Source: Craspedostauros australis
Lineage: Eukaryota; Bacillariophyta; Bacillariophyceae; Mastogloiales; Achnanthaceae
NCBI GenBank assembly: GCA_026770025.1
Contig: JAMXDE010000004.1
Coordinates: forward strand, 2,232,001 to 2,296,000
Direction of reading: 5' to 3'
DNA: 64,000 bases
A model generated the notes under the pieces. The model searched no databases, was not told the DNA's origin, and saw only the letters and a program-made list of their open reading frames with translations. The translations under genes and the position numbers were made by a program. Shown piece by piece: positions 22,099 to 32,341 of this stretch (position 1 is the first letter of the stretch; each line of letters starts with the position of its first letter).

Positions 22099-25000
22099 AT
22101 GTCATCGATCGTCAAACCCGCAACAAGCCAAGTGCTCCACGCCACTGAGCTCACATACGATGCCACCATGGTGGCTGACATGAGCAACAGCAACAACATC
22201 AACATCAACAACAACAACGACAGCCCGTCGTCTCCTTCCGTCATGGACAATCCCAACAAGTCTCCCGATCCAACCAGGAAACTGCATCGATCGAAGGAAA
22301 CCGCACCATGGCGATCGGGTTCGTGCTTTCTCGGACGAGAAAAGGAACTGAAGCGGCTCCATCATGTCAACAAGAAGGTCATGGAATCATCGCGATCTCG
22401 CATTGCCGACGATGTTGCCAACTCTCCCTCCAAGCCGACCATACAGGAAGAGAGCTCGCAAGAGACTGATGCCAATGAAAACGTGTACCCCGCCGTGCTG
22501 GTATGGGGTATCAGCGGAACTGGTAAATCAGCCCTGATCGATCACTTTCTGCAAGAGTGCTGCACCTGCAACACAGAGCCAAAGCAGAAAACCGACAAGC
22601 AGAAAGAAGAAGATAAGAAGAAGACAGCGGCCAACACCTGCACCTGCTGCTACGTGCTACGCGGCAAGTACGACGAGTACACCGGTGGCAGCGATCCCTT
22701 CTCCGCCCTCATCCAGGCCATGCGCGACTTCACGTCTCAACTCAAGCGCGGACCGGTAGAAGAGCTCGATCGAATCCGCCGATGCGTCAAGGAAGCCTTT
22801 CCCACGGATGGATTCATTCCGCTCATCAAGGTGGTGCCGGCCCTTGCCATCCTCGCGCCCAACGCAACGATCCATGAAGACGGATCGATCACTCATCGCT
22901 CCACAAGCCAGCGCCGTTACAGTAAGTTCGTCACTGGAGCTATAAGCAATGCGGGAAGTATGAGCGTCAGCCAGAACCTAACCGAGGGCCTATCTTCGAG
23001 TGCCATGCCAGCAGCGGCTCAGCTGCTGGGTGACAGCTCATGGAACCAGCTGCAGTACATCTTCATGCAGTTCATCAAGGCCATATCCACGACGGAACGT
23101 CCCATCTACATGTTCCTGGATGATCTGCAGTGGTCATCCGGCGTTGGCTTGCGCCTCCTGGCCAGTCTGATGGAAGACACGGACCTCAAGAACTTCCTCC
23201 TTGTGGGTGCTGTCCGACAGGAGACGAATCCGCACAACGAGGAAGTGCTGGACCTGCCACCAAATCATGCGCTGTCGACGGCCTTCTTGCAAAAACTCGA
23301 GGCGACAGAAGACAGCGATGGTGGACCCAGCCACGGCGCTTTCCATCGGCAGCATCGAACGCTCAGCCACGTCACCATTGCAAACCTATCGTTGGCAGAC
23401 ACCACCGCATGGCTAGAGAGCATGCTGTGTTGCGAAGACATCGACATTCTCTCGAAGAAGCTGCACATCAAGACCAACGGCAACATCTTCTTCACGTTGC
23501 AGGCATTGGAAGAGCTGGAGAGGAAGAACATCCTCACATACAACCAAGCTTCATCTCAGTGGGAGTGGAAGGTCCCAAACCAAGGAGGTGGCAAAGGCAG
23601 CAGCAGCTTCCGCACCGTGGATCTGCCCATCAGTCACAACATCGTCCACGCCATCGAGTCCAAGCTCAAGGATCTCCCACCACTGCTCCAAAGAGCCCTA
23701 TCCGTCGCAGCCTACATCGGATCGACCTTCCACCTCTCTATTCTGCGTCTTGTGCTGCAGAATGAGCAAGGCCATGTGGATGGTGTGACCAGTGCTACGA
23801 TCGATGAGGACGGCATCATCTCCAACGAACAGGCACTCTCTGAACTCCTGGAACAGGCCGTCCTCGAGCGTCTGGTCAACAACCCCATCGGTGGCACCAT
23901 GTACAACTTCGCCCATGATCGCATCCAGCAGGCTGCGCATGGAATGATCCCTAATGGCGAGGTCCGCGACAAGCTGCGGTTGCGCATCGGCCACTGCCTG
24001 CTGAAGAACTACCGGCTCGGACGGAATGACGACGATCCCTTGAAGGAGAATGACGATGACGACGAGCATGTCAAGTCCAAGGCACCATGCCATAAGCGGC
24101 TGCAACAGCACAGCATGCCAGCGCAATCAGCACAATCAACGCACTCTACCTCGCAGACGAAACCATCCAAGTCGTCATCCTCACGATTGGACGAGATCGA
24201 AGGCCTTCTCTTCGTGGCAGTTGATCATCTCAACAGCATCCAGACCAAGGACCACATGTTCACCGTCATGATGAACCTCGAGGTTGGCGAGAAGGCGTTG
24301 CAGATGGGAGCCTTGGAATCGGCATCCAACTACTTGGAGAAGGCGTTCACTGCCTTGCGTCGAGTGAAGAATCATGCTTCCCCCACCAACAACAGCACCA
24401 ACTCCAGCAGCAGTGCTGGCAGTATCAGCAGCACTTCTTCCGTCCAACAAGCTGCCCATCTCTCAGCGTGGGACAATGCAGAGCACTACGACGCGTGCTT
24501 GCGACTGTACCACGCCCGCTGTGACGTGGAGCTGTCGCTGAGCCACTTCGAGGCTGGGTACAAGCTCGGCTACGAAGTGTTGGACAGGGCTCGGTCGCTT
24601 GAAGACAAGCTCCCCACGTACTTCGCGATGGCCAAGGCGCTGGGCAGGGAAGATCGTCATCTGGATGCCCAGCAACTCGACAAACGAGCGCTCCGAGCGA
24701 TGAAAGAGTTCCCGAAGAGATGGCACTTGCTGCGCAGCGCCAAGATGCTGCTGGATATCAAGTCGTTCCTGAAGAAGAACACGAACGAGCAGATCATGTC
24801 CTTGCCGCTCATGACAGATCCGGGTCAGATCTACAGCATGAGGATCGGCACCGACTTCGGCATTCGCTCCAACCTCATCCGCAAGGTGGTTCCGTACCTC
24901 TTCAATCTGTTCAGGACGATTCAGTGTACCATTCGGTACGGCATCACCGAAGACGCGGCACCTGCTTTCGGAGCCTATGGCATCCTCATGAGTAGCATAG

Positions 25001-26310
25001 GAGACCAAACGATGGCGCAACGCTGTGCCGATCTTGCAACCGCAGTCATCGATAAAACCAACGGAAAGTCGAAGAGCGCGATTGTTTCCATGATCAGAAC
25101 CAACTACATCATCTCTTTCACCGCTCCTTTTCTCCAGCTAATGCGGGAATGTCGAAAGGGGCATCACGATTCGATGGAAGTTGGAGAGTTTGAGATGGGC
25201 ATCGCGAACTACCAAACTACTATCATGATGGGTCTTGCAATTGGATGCTCGTTGCCTACTCTGATCAAGGCGTCCCATTCAGTGCATCAAAAAATCGCCA
25301 TCCACCAAGTTCGTTCCTTGGGCGAAATGGCTGGGGGAATGGCCCAGATGTTGAAATGGTTGGCTGGTGATGAGGCGATCCCATGGCAAGACTTCGAGGC
25401 TGAAGCCGCACGAGGTCTCGACAAAGAGTCATTGGATCCATCTGAAATTTCCTCAGATACGATGAATCTATTTGCTCGAGAGTCGATCTTGATTTACCAT
25501 CGGCGGTATGAAACCGCGGAACGCTTCTACGACTCATTTGACTTCTTTGCTTCCAAAGACCCAGCCTATCTGATGGTTATGGCCTCACCCTTCTTCGCAG
25601 GCCTGATCGCGGCGGGAAGGTACAGAGAGACAGGACACCGCCGCCATCTCGCAACCCTGCGCAAGTCCATCAAGACCCTCCGCAACATCGGCAAGACCAG
25701 AGGAAGGAACTGGATTCACAAGGCATTCTTGCTCGAGGCTGAAAAGCGCTCGATCACTATCAAGAACAAGCGCCATTCCAGAATCCAGAACGCGTACAAC
25801 CTGGCGATCGTCACCGCCGCGCAATCTATGTGCGTCCATGATGTAGCTCTCGCCTGTGAGCTGGCAGGCGAGCACTATGCTCAGAACGATGCCCCAGACC
25901 TGGTCAGCGACTACTTCGACAACGCTGTTGATCACTACACAGCATGGGGATGCAAGACCAAGGTGGATGACATCAAGGAACGACGTGGCCAATTCGTCAC
26001 CACACGGTACCGACATGGAAACCTCAACCCGAAGCTGGCGGAATGGACCCGCCGCAACCGCAAGCTCGATGAGCTGTATGGAATTGCATCGCCTGCGAAT
26101 CTCTCTGGATTCGAGATCATACCGAAACCCGGTCCAGCCGACATGCGTTCTAGAAACAGTACGCGCAAGGGCATCGATGGCTGCACTCACGCCACAGGCT
26201 CCAAGACGTACAAGACAGACGCATTGTCCGAGGATGGCGAGGCAGAGTACGACTATGATGACATGGACGAGCACGATGACGATGTCTCGGTGCTAACGTA
26301 CGGTTCTTGA
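22099..26310 (+). CDS. STAND/AAA_16 ATPase with helical repeats, copy 2
   Basis: 1403 residues from ATG 22099 (CACCACCATGT); a second well-placed ATG at 22168 matches the start of copy 1. Walker A GISGTGKS is at 137-144; Walker B MFLDDLQW and the YNFAHDRIQQAAH block are conserved. The domain order is as in copy 1: AAA_16, winged-helix-like linker, TPR-like helices, acidic tail ending DDDVSVLT. The first ~960 residues differ from copy 3 by only about twenty substitutions plus low-complexity indels. Residues 962-1156 differ from copy 3 at 54 positions without gaps. The last 247 residues are identical to copy 3. The variable block lies in the helical-repeat part, where STAND proteins usually recognise their trigger. 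The downstream 3' flank is also shared with copy 3. The role is unknown; signalling or a self/non-self sensor is inference. Confidence 0.9.
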   Translation: MSSIVKPATSQVLHATELTYDATMVADMSNSNNININNNNDSPSSPSVMDNPNKSPDPTRKLHRSKETAPWRSGSCFLGREKELKRLHHVNKKVMESSRSRIADDVANSPSKPTIQEESSQETDANENVYPAVLVWGISGTGKSALIDHFLQECCTCNTEPKQKTDKQKEEDKKKTAANTCTCCYVLRGKYDEYTGGSDPFSALIQAMRDFTSQLKRGPVEELDRIRRCVKEAFPTDGFIPLIKVVPALAILAPNATIHEDGSITHRSTSQRRYSKFVTGAISNAGSMSVSQNLTEGLSSSAMPAAAQLLGDSSWNQLQYIFMQFIKAISTTERPIYMFLDDLQWSSGVGLRLLASLMEDTDLKNFLLVGAVRQETNPHNEEVLDLPPNHALSTAFLQKLEATEDSDGGPSHGAFHRQHRTLSHVTIANLSLADTTAWLESMLCCEDIDILSKKLHIKTNGNIFFTLQALEELERKNILTYNQASSQWEWKVPNQGGGKGSSSFRTVDLPISHNIVHAIESKLKDLPPLLQRALSVAAYIGSTFHLSILRLVLQNEQGHVDGVTSATIDEDGIISNEQALSELLEQAVLERLVNNPIGGTMYNFAHDRIQQAAHGMIPNGEVRDKLRLRIGHCLLKNYRLGRNDDDPLKENDDDDEHVKSKAPCHKRLQQHSMPAQSAQSTHSTSQTKPSKSSSSRLDEIEGLLFVAVDHLNSIQTKDHMFTVMMNLEVGEKALQMGALESASNYLEKAFTALRRVKNHASPTNNSTNSSSSAGSISSTSSVQQAAHLSAWDNAEHYDACLRLYHARCDVELSLSHFEAGYKLGYEVLDRARSLEDKLPTYFAMAKALGREDRHLDAQQLDKRALRAMKEFPKRWHLLRSAKMLLDIKSFLKKNTNEQIMSLPLMTDPGQIYSMRIGTDFGIRSNLIRKVVPYLFNLFRTIQCTIRYGITEDAAPAFGAYGILMSSIGDQTMAQRCADLATAVIDKTNGKSKSAIVSMIRTNYIISFTAPFLQLMRECRKGHHDSMEVGEFEMGIANYQTTIMMGLAIGCSLPTLIKASHSVHQKIAIHQVRSLGEMAGGMAQMLKWLAGDEAIPWQDFEAEAARGLDKESLDPSEISSDTMNLFARESILIYHRRYETAERFYDSFDFFASKDPAYLMVMASPFFAGLIAAGRYRETGHRRHLATLRKSIKTLRNIGKTRGRNWIHKAFLLEAEKRSITIKNKRHSRIQNAYNLAIVTAAQSMCVHDVALACELAGEHYAQNDAPDLVSDYFDNAVDHYTAWGCKTKVDDIKERRGQFVTTRYRHGNLNPKLAEWTRRNRKLDELYGIASPANLSGFEIIPKPGPADMRSRNSTRKGIDGCTHATGSKTYKTDALSEDGEAEYDYDDMDEHDDDVSVLTYGS

Positions 26311-26720
26311 GAGCGATGTCGAGACAGCCCGAGCAACCGAAGTGCTCGTATGAGTATGCTGCTAGCAACAACGAGCACGTTGTGACATCGTGACATACCA
26401 CACCATGACATACATGGCATACATGGCATACATGACATACATTGAATTGATGAATACGCGTACAGTAAAGTGTAGAGTATTGCACATTGCGCACCATTGC
26501 ACAACCGCAGAGGACGCCATTCCACGATTCTGGTATTACTCTGGAGTAGACACGCGTAAAGATTGTATGGTACTATTGTAATGTGCTGTGTTAGGATCGT
26601 CTCTCTTCAGAGCTTTGGCGAGGACAGTTACAGGCGAGGCCGGGGGCTGTACCAAACTGATGCGCAAGCGCATAGTATTATGGAGGATTGGGCGCCTTTT
26701 CTGCGAGGATCTGCGAGGAA
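26311..26720 (+). other. 3' flank of copy 2, near-identical to that of copy 3
   Basis: About 330 bp after the stop match 42284-42610 with only a few changes; similarity then decays by about 26720. It includes a CATACATGG-type short tandem repeat near 26400-26440. It marks the downstream limit of the duplicated unit. Confidence 0.75.
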
Positions 26721-27571
26721 GAATCATCTACTTAACTTCAGTGTGAACCAGCAATCGAAAACGAGAGCGACGCCACGGTGAGAACATGGGGCACCAGGTG
26801 ACGTGATATTGCACATATATGAAGAACAAGCCTATCTTCATACAAAGCAGAACTCCGATTTATCATCCCCATTGTACCATAGGTCAGCGACGGTACTTTC
26901 CTATGTCCATCCTGCTCTGGCAGCTGTTTCATTGTTTGGATGGCCGCGTTGTTGGAGATTCGATATGGGGGTTGCGGTAGATTAAATAATATTTTCTCTT
27001 CAGAACAACAAATTGGTTAGGGATTTACGGGATAATAATTAATACAACAGGAAATGAGTTTCCAGACACCAAACAACGCAAGAGATCGAAGGAAAAATGT
27101 AATTTAATGTAGTTTGTGCGGATAGAGTGAAAGTTGTGGTAATGAATGTAAATGATAAAAAAACTTCGATACCAAGCTTTACGTTGTGGAGCGTGGATGA
27201 TGCGAAGATGGTTACTGTTGGAGATGGAACAACTTCACCCGTAACATGTTCATGGAAGAGCCAAAGGGCAAGGATTCGCAAACCGTCACACAAACTGCGA
27301 TGCGAAGAAGCTCGTATGGTACGACACTGCATTCAATGTACCAGCACATGCTTGTTGCTCGCACAATCCGAATACACCACCAACGTTGAGAGCCCTTTTG
27401 TACCAGAAACTTGCGAGCGATTTGAGACGCAAGCAAGTTTGCCCACGTAGACAAAATGATTATCGTGTCGTGATCCTCTTTGTTAACCTGATGGTGCTGG
27501 CAGAAAGCCACGTGTTGCATTTTCACGAAGAGGGGTCAACGAACAGAAACCAATGGGATGTTGTACATACG
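26721..27571. other. Unassigned AT-richer DNA
   Basis: No gene or repeat was recognised on either strand. Short frames lack protein-like composition. Confidence 0.45.
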
Positions 27572-27619
27572 ACCTCCAGGTCGCAGTTGATGCACTCACG
27601 ATAACACTAGTTGTGGAGT
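27572..27619 (-). repeat. 48-bp inverted repeat, left member
   Basis: Exact reverse complement of 37110-37157. The outer edge begins ACCTCCAGGTCGCAG; the inner edge reads CTAGTTGTGGAGT. A truncated third copy is at 52351-52374. Confidence 0.9.
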
Positions 27620-29497
27620 GTTTTTTGAGTTTTACTCGTGATGAGTCGTGATAAAGTAGACTAAATTAGAGCACACCCAAAACCATCCAAACAACTGCTT
27701 ATGATGTTATATCTCAACAACGCACCATTTAAAATTAAAACTAGACAGTTCATTCGGACGCTTGGCTATCGTTTATTCTGAATATCTTAGTTAAATTTGT
27801 ATGAACTTTATTTTTAATGTCGTTTTGGCTTGCTGTCTGTCAGGTGGTGGGTGCAAAAAATTCTCGATGGCACCATGCTGCCCTACCTTCAGCACCCATG
27901 ATCATCATTATCATCCCTGGCATTTTCACAATCTGCGCACCACACTGGCTCCGGATACCCCCCATCTATCCACTCCATGAAGATCCTGCGCAGATAGCCG
28001 CATCTCATACTCCAAACTGTCCCTGCACTGAAACGCAGAATTTTCGAACACCCGATTCCGACACGGATGCCGTTCGGATTTGGATCCGTATCTCGTCGAT
28101 ACGATCCTTGCAGCTCCTTCACATGCCCCTCATGCGTTCCCACATTCTCTGGCGACACACTGATGTGTTCAGAATGGGTGGGGCGCTCATACCTCCAAAG
28201 GTGCACCTCCATGTGATGATGCCATCATGATGTTTTTCCGACACCCAAAAAAATCCCTTTCGTGTGCATCCCAGGCTGCGGCCTCTTCCAGACCGTATCT
28301 GCGCAGGATACTTCGCCATGGCCATCTTGAGTTGATTCCTAACACATCTTGAATGGGTGGTTTGGCGATATGGGTGACTTTTCAATGGCACCCATCACCA
28401 GCGAAGTCACGTGATGTGTCCGCCGCCACCCGCCAAAAAACTCTTGCCCGCCACTTGTTTCTTGCGGAGGGCACCTTCCAGGCCACCCCCGACCCTCAAA
28501 CTTCGTGTGCATCTTCACCGTATCCTCTTGGATACGTCTTGCCCATCCATGGTCGTTGGAATGGCCTGTGCATTCCAGGCAGAGACCATATCCAATGAGC
28601 ATATTTTCCTCCGAATCGTGCCGTGTGCGCGTGGGCCTGCCACGGCCCCAAATAAGCCAAGATGACATCCCGCTCTCGCTCATCCACCAAACTTTCCATG
28701 GCGGTTCCGCCTATGCCCTCAGATCTTGCACTGGACCGCTGGTTGTGGCAGTGCCGTCGATGCCATTCGACAGCGCTTGTGGAGTTTTGTTGTGTTTCTC
28801 CATTGTCGTGTTGTTGTGTTGTGTTTGGTGTTCTCAAACAGTTTTTGCTGTTGGGGGCCATGGAGATTAACCACAATTCTACCGACTGTGCCAACCAATG
28901 CGAACACTTTGCGAGTCCCGAATTGCACCTCCATTCCACAACGACACAGCGAAGGCACAAAATCCTCCTCACAAAGTCGACAGAGGAAACACAGCGCATC
29001 TCAAACGAGTTCCTCCTGTTTCTCTGCTGCTTGTAGTCATAGCTTACACAGAATGTAGAATGACTGTGACCTTCCCACAAAGGAAAGAGTGGATGGTACA
29101 AGGCACCTTGTGACCATCCTCCTGTGTTGTCCATGCCGTTCTGTGGTGCGCTGCGCCGTGCTGCGCGTCGATGACTGGTGATGCGCTGTGCTGTGCTGTG
29201 CTGTGCTGTTCTCCTTGTGTGCCTGGTGTGCGTCATGACCAGCCAATCTCGTACAATCAGCTTGCAACCTCTATTGACACACAGCTAGTATTCACCATGA
29301 GTTCCCTTGTTGTTAGACCATGTGTGCTGAATCAATCCAATCGTTGTTCGAGTTTTGAGTTCTTTGTGTCAGTCACACTTCGATTCGAAAGATCCAAGAA
29401 AACTACTCGAAAGAATTCGGAAAATGTGATGCGGGTTTCAGACCCAAGACAAAATTAGGAAGATGATCCAAGAGGATCAAAGAGACTCTATTAGACC
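27620..29497. other. Dispersed-repeat DNA upstream of the mariner-like gene
   Basis: 27620 to about 28210 is a diverged reverse-complement match to about 51990-52350. Shared landmarks are the ATGATCATCATTATCAT and CATCTATCCACTCCATGA blocks and a TTGAGATATA motif. The rest holds overlapping short frames with no recognised product. A GCTGT microsatellite occurs near 29186-29212. Confidence 0.5.
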
Positions 29498-29527
29498 TCC
29501 AAACATGTGTCATTGCACATGTTTGGA
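29498..29527. repeat. 12-bp perfect hairpin upstream of the mariner-like gene
   Basis: TCCAAACATGTG and CACATGTTTGGA are separated by six bases, about 270 bp before the transposase start. It could be a terminal or regulatory structure. Confidence 0.7.
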
Positions 29528-29794
29528 CACAGATACACTAATTAGCAAGAGTAACCAGAAGTTTGGCATGGTTACAACACGATGGACAATGGTGAATAGC
29601 ACCATTAGTGGAGCCAAGAAGTAGAAAACAGGAAGATGATGAGCTCTTATTGATGAGCTCATAATCTCAACAAACTTAACTTTGTAAACCATCACTTCAA
29701 ACAAGCACACACAATAACACAGTTCTATCAACCTTCACCAACATTGGACGTAGTTGTATCATCCCGCAACCACTGAACTCTTCACCTCGCAAGC

Positions 29795-32341
29795 ATGCTG
29801 CGCGCTGGTGACTGTGTGAAGGTGGCATCCCACCAGAGCTCAAGCGGCAGGGTCCATGACCTGGGCGTATGTCATGTTGATTTTGCAATGAAGCAGACCA
29901 CGGACGGCGCTACAGTCAAACGCAATGGGCCTCTTGCACCAGGAGAGGTGGCAATGGTCATGGTGACCCCAGTGATGGGGCAGAGCCAAATGTATGTTGT
30001 TCGCGAGGATCTGTGCACACCACACAGCCTCGCTACCTTCGCACGGACTTGCACTGCTGGAGGCCTTGCTAAGCCTTCCCTCCTTTCTCCCCAGCATCAC
30101 TCCGTCGCTGCCACGCGTGTCAACAACAAGGCTAAGCCCCCCACACCATCCCCAACTACCACAGAATCGCAAGAAGCCAAAATCGCCGCTTTTCTCGAGG
30201 TCTCGCGGCGTCAGAAAGCAACAGCAATCGCCCAGTTCACGAACCAGATGAAGAAAGGCGCGAAAACAAAAGGATGGTTGCGAAAGGATGGAGGGCATAG
30301 TATTGCTAAGCCTGGTAATCTTAGCAAGCGCCTTGACAAAGAAGACAATCGGAACTACACTGTTCTCTATTTCAATTTGGGTGGGATTCCTGAACATGCA
30401 GAGTTGATCGCCCATGCATGGGGTATCAACCGCACCACAGTGGGGCGCAACATTGTGAAATTCCAAACGGAGACGCTCGAATGCAAGAAGCGAAGTGACG
30501 CAGGCAGCAGCATCTTCACCTGCCCCATCAAGCAACGACAGTACTTCACGCAGCGCGCAGCCTTCGAGAAACAACTACGTCTTCGACATCCAGAGCAACA
30601 GTTCAAGAACGACGAAATTGCTTCTGCCTATGCCTCTGCTTCGCCGGAAGAGCTGGCATCCGCAAAAGTGCTGGCTGATTTGTGGTTGGAGCGTGGTCCC
30701 TTCCTGCAATTTGAGCTCCAGGATGTGTTGCGACGGTGCAATGGCGCAATCTCGTGGGACAGAATTGCATGGAAACTGGCAGGCAGCGGAAACCCGCAAG
30801 TCGTTGGTCCGAAGTGTATTCGCAAATTCGTCATGGGATTGGAAGGCAGTGAGTACCGTTCTACAACAATACTCCCTCTGATCAATGGCACCACTACAGC
30901 AAAGCGCGACATCTGGGCTCAGGACTTCTGTGTGTTCTGGGAATCAGCTGAGCTGTTTGAGAATACGCAAGTTGTCCTTGTCCACATGGACGAAAAGTGG
31001 TTCTATTCCATTGTCGCTCGCATGCATCTGAAACATGTGCCCCAGATGGGAGTTAAGCCTGTGAAGCAGACTGTGCATCACAAGTGTCACATTGACAAGA
31101 CCATGGCAATTGCATCAACAGCATTTGCCCCAACAAATAACTGTTTTGCGAAAGGAGGAAAGGCGTATAAGGTGAACTTCGAACGTGTTGGGCGCATGGT
31201 CCGAGCGCAGAAGACCACGTACAAGCGAACTTGGGTCTCGCCGACCAAGTACAAGCACCTTCCTGATCCCGAGAAAATCTCTCGCAAGAAGGGTGAACTG
31301 TACTTCCAACCACTGGAAATCACGGGCAGCAAGGAAACAGATGGTCATCGTGTTAAGCCCAAGCCGAAGTACAGCCTCAAGAAATTCTTCCGCGAAAAAG
31401 AACTCCCCGCACTGGATTCGCTCGCCAGCAAAATCAAGGCCGAAACCGGAAAGAACGTGGTGATTCGGTACCAGATGGATGGCGCAGGGCCACACAGAGA
31501 CACGGAGCTACTTAGATTCATCAACAAGGAGTTCGACAGTCGCGGATGGCACTTACGACTGCAACCACCAAATTCTCCCATCACGAATGTGAAAGACGAT
31601 GCGATATTCCCAGCGATGTCAAAACACGTGTCAGCGTATCAAGGTGAGCACCATGGAAGCCGATTGCTTACCACTGAGGCATTGTGGAATGCTTGTGGAA
31701 CCTGTTGGAAACAATTCAAGCTGGACAAGGTGGCTAGCGCGTATGTTCGCCACCATCAGATTGCCTACGCAATTTGTGCTGCAAAAGGAGGTGACGAATT
31801 TGTGACGGAGCGCAAGGGACTGCACATGAATGTGCGGAAACAAACGTCCACGGAATTCGACAAAGAGGGCAACGAGATCGGCGTTACTGTGTCTCACACG
31901 GACTTCGTGTTGGAGGAGGAGGAGGCAACCCGCGCGACCACCAAGAAACCAACTGCAACAGGCAACAAAGGCAAATCAGCTGGCTTCAAATACGCCAAGC
32001 CCGACATCAAAGGTATGTATGATGATGCGCTCAAGGTGATGGCTGTCAGTGGACTGCAGTGCCTGAAAACGAATCTGCCAACAACCAGCAGCCTCATTCC
32101 GTTTCTGGAGAAGCAAATCGTTGCGACAACCAGAGCCAACGAGGAGGCTGAGCAACAGAAGAAAGACGAGAAGAGAAAGAAGCAACCCAGCAAGAGCAAA
32201 GCCGACATCATTGAGCCTCGCAACAACAACAGCAAAGCCGAAGCAGCACCCACCATGAACACATTCGAAGTGGCCATGTTCGTTGGCAAGGACGAGCATC
32301 ACAGCAAAGCAGAGCAGGATACCAACACAGCAGAGATGTAG
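29795..32341 (+). CDS. Mariner-like (plant-type, DD39D-like) transposase, apparently intact
   Basis: 848 residues, uninterrupted. The N-terminal ~170 residues are unassigned. A helix-turn-helix-like part follows (WGINRTTVGRNI), and then the DDE core: D399 in VHMDEKWFY, D562 in YQMDGAGPH and D601 or D602 in NSPITNVKDDAIF. The second gap of 38-39 residues and the QPPNSP...NV signature match plant mariner-like elements (QPPNSPDLNV with DD39D). The first gap (163 residues) is much longer than usual because of a Lys-rich insertion around 455-545. The C-terminus is Lys/Glu-rich. Transposases of this superfamily excise elements flanked by a TA duplication. I found no TIRs close to the gene; the 48-bp repeats at 27572 and 37110 are candidates. 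A dead relative lies at 62420-63095. Confidence 0.87.
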   Translation: MLRAGDCVKVASHQSSSGRVHDLGVCHVDFAMKQTTDGATVKRNGPLAPGEVAMVMVTPVMGQSQMYVVREDLCTPHSLATFARTCTAGGLAKPSLLSPQHHSVAATRVNNKAKPPTPSPTTTESQEAKIAAFLEVSRRQKATAIAQFTNQMKKGAKTKGWLRKDGGHSIAKPGNLSKRLDKEDNRNYTVLYFNLGGIPEHAELIAHAWGINRTTVGRNIVKFQTETLECKKRSDAGSSIFTCPIKQRQYFTQRAAFEKQLRLRHPEQQFKNDEIASAYASASPEELASAKVLADLWLERGPFLQFELQDVLRRCNGAISWDRIAWKLAGSGNPQVVGPKCIRKFVMGLEGSEYRSTTILPLINGTTTAKRDIWAQDFCVFWESAELFENTQVVLVHMDEKWFYSIVARMHLKHVPQMGVKPVKQTVHHKCHIDKTMAIASTAFAPTNNCFAKGGKAYKVNFERVGRMVRAQKTTYKRTWVSPTKYKHLPDPEKISRKKGELYFQPLEITGSKETDGHRVKPKPKYSLKKFFREKELPALDSLASKIKAETGKNVVIRYQMDGAGPHRDTELLRFINKEFDSRGWHLRLQPPNSPITNVKDDAIFPAMSKHVSAYQGEHHGSRLLTTEALWNACGTCWKQFKLDKVASAYVRHHQIAYAICAAKGGDEFVTERKGLHMNVRKQTSTEFDKEGNEIGVTVSHTDFVLEEEEATRATTKKPTATGNKGKSAGFKYAKPDIKGMYDDALKVMAVSGLQCLKTNLPTTSSLIPFLEKQIVATTRANEEAEQQKKDEKRKKQPSKSKADIIEPRNNNSKAEAAPTMNTFEVAMFVGKDEHHSKAEQDTNTAEM

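Noticed and set aside
23134-24126. Antisense frames of 78-142 codons inside all STAND copies
   Set aside because: Mirror frames of a strongly biased coding sequence, repeated in each paralog; no independent support.
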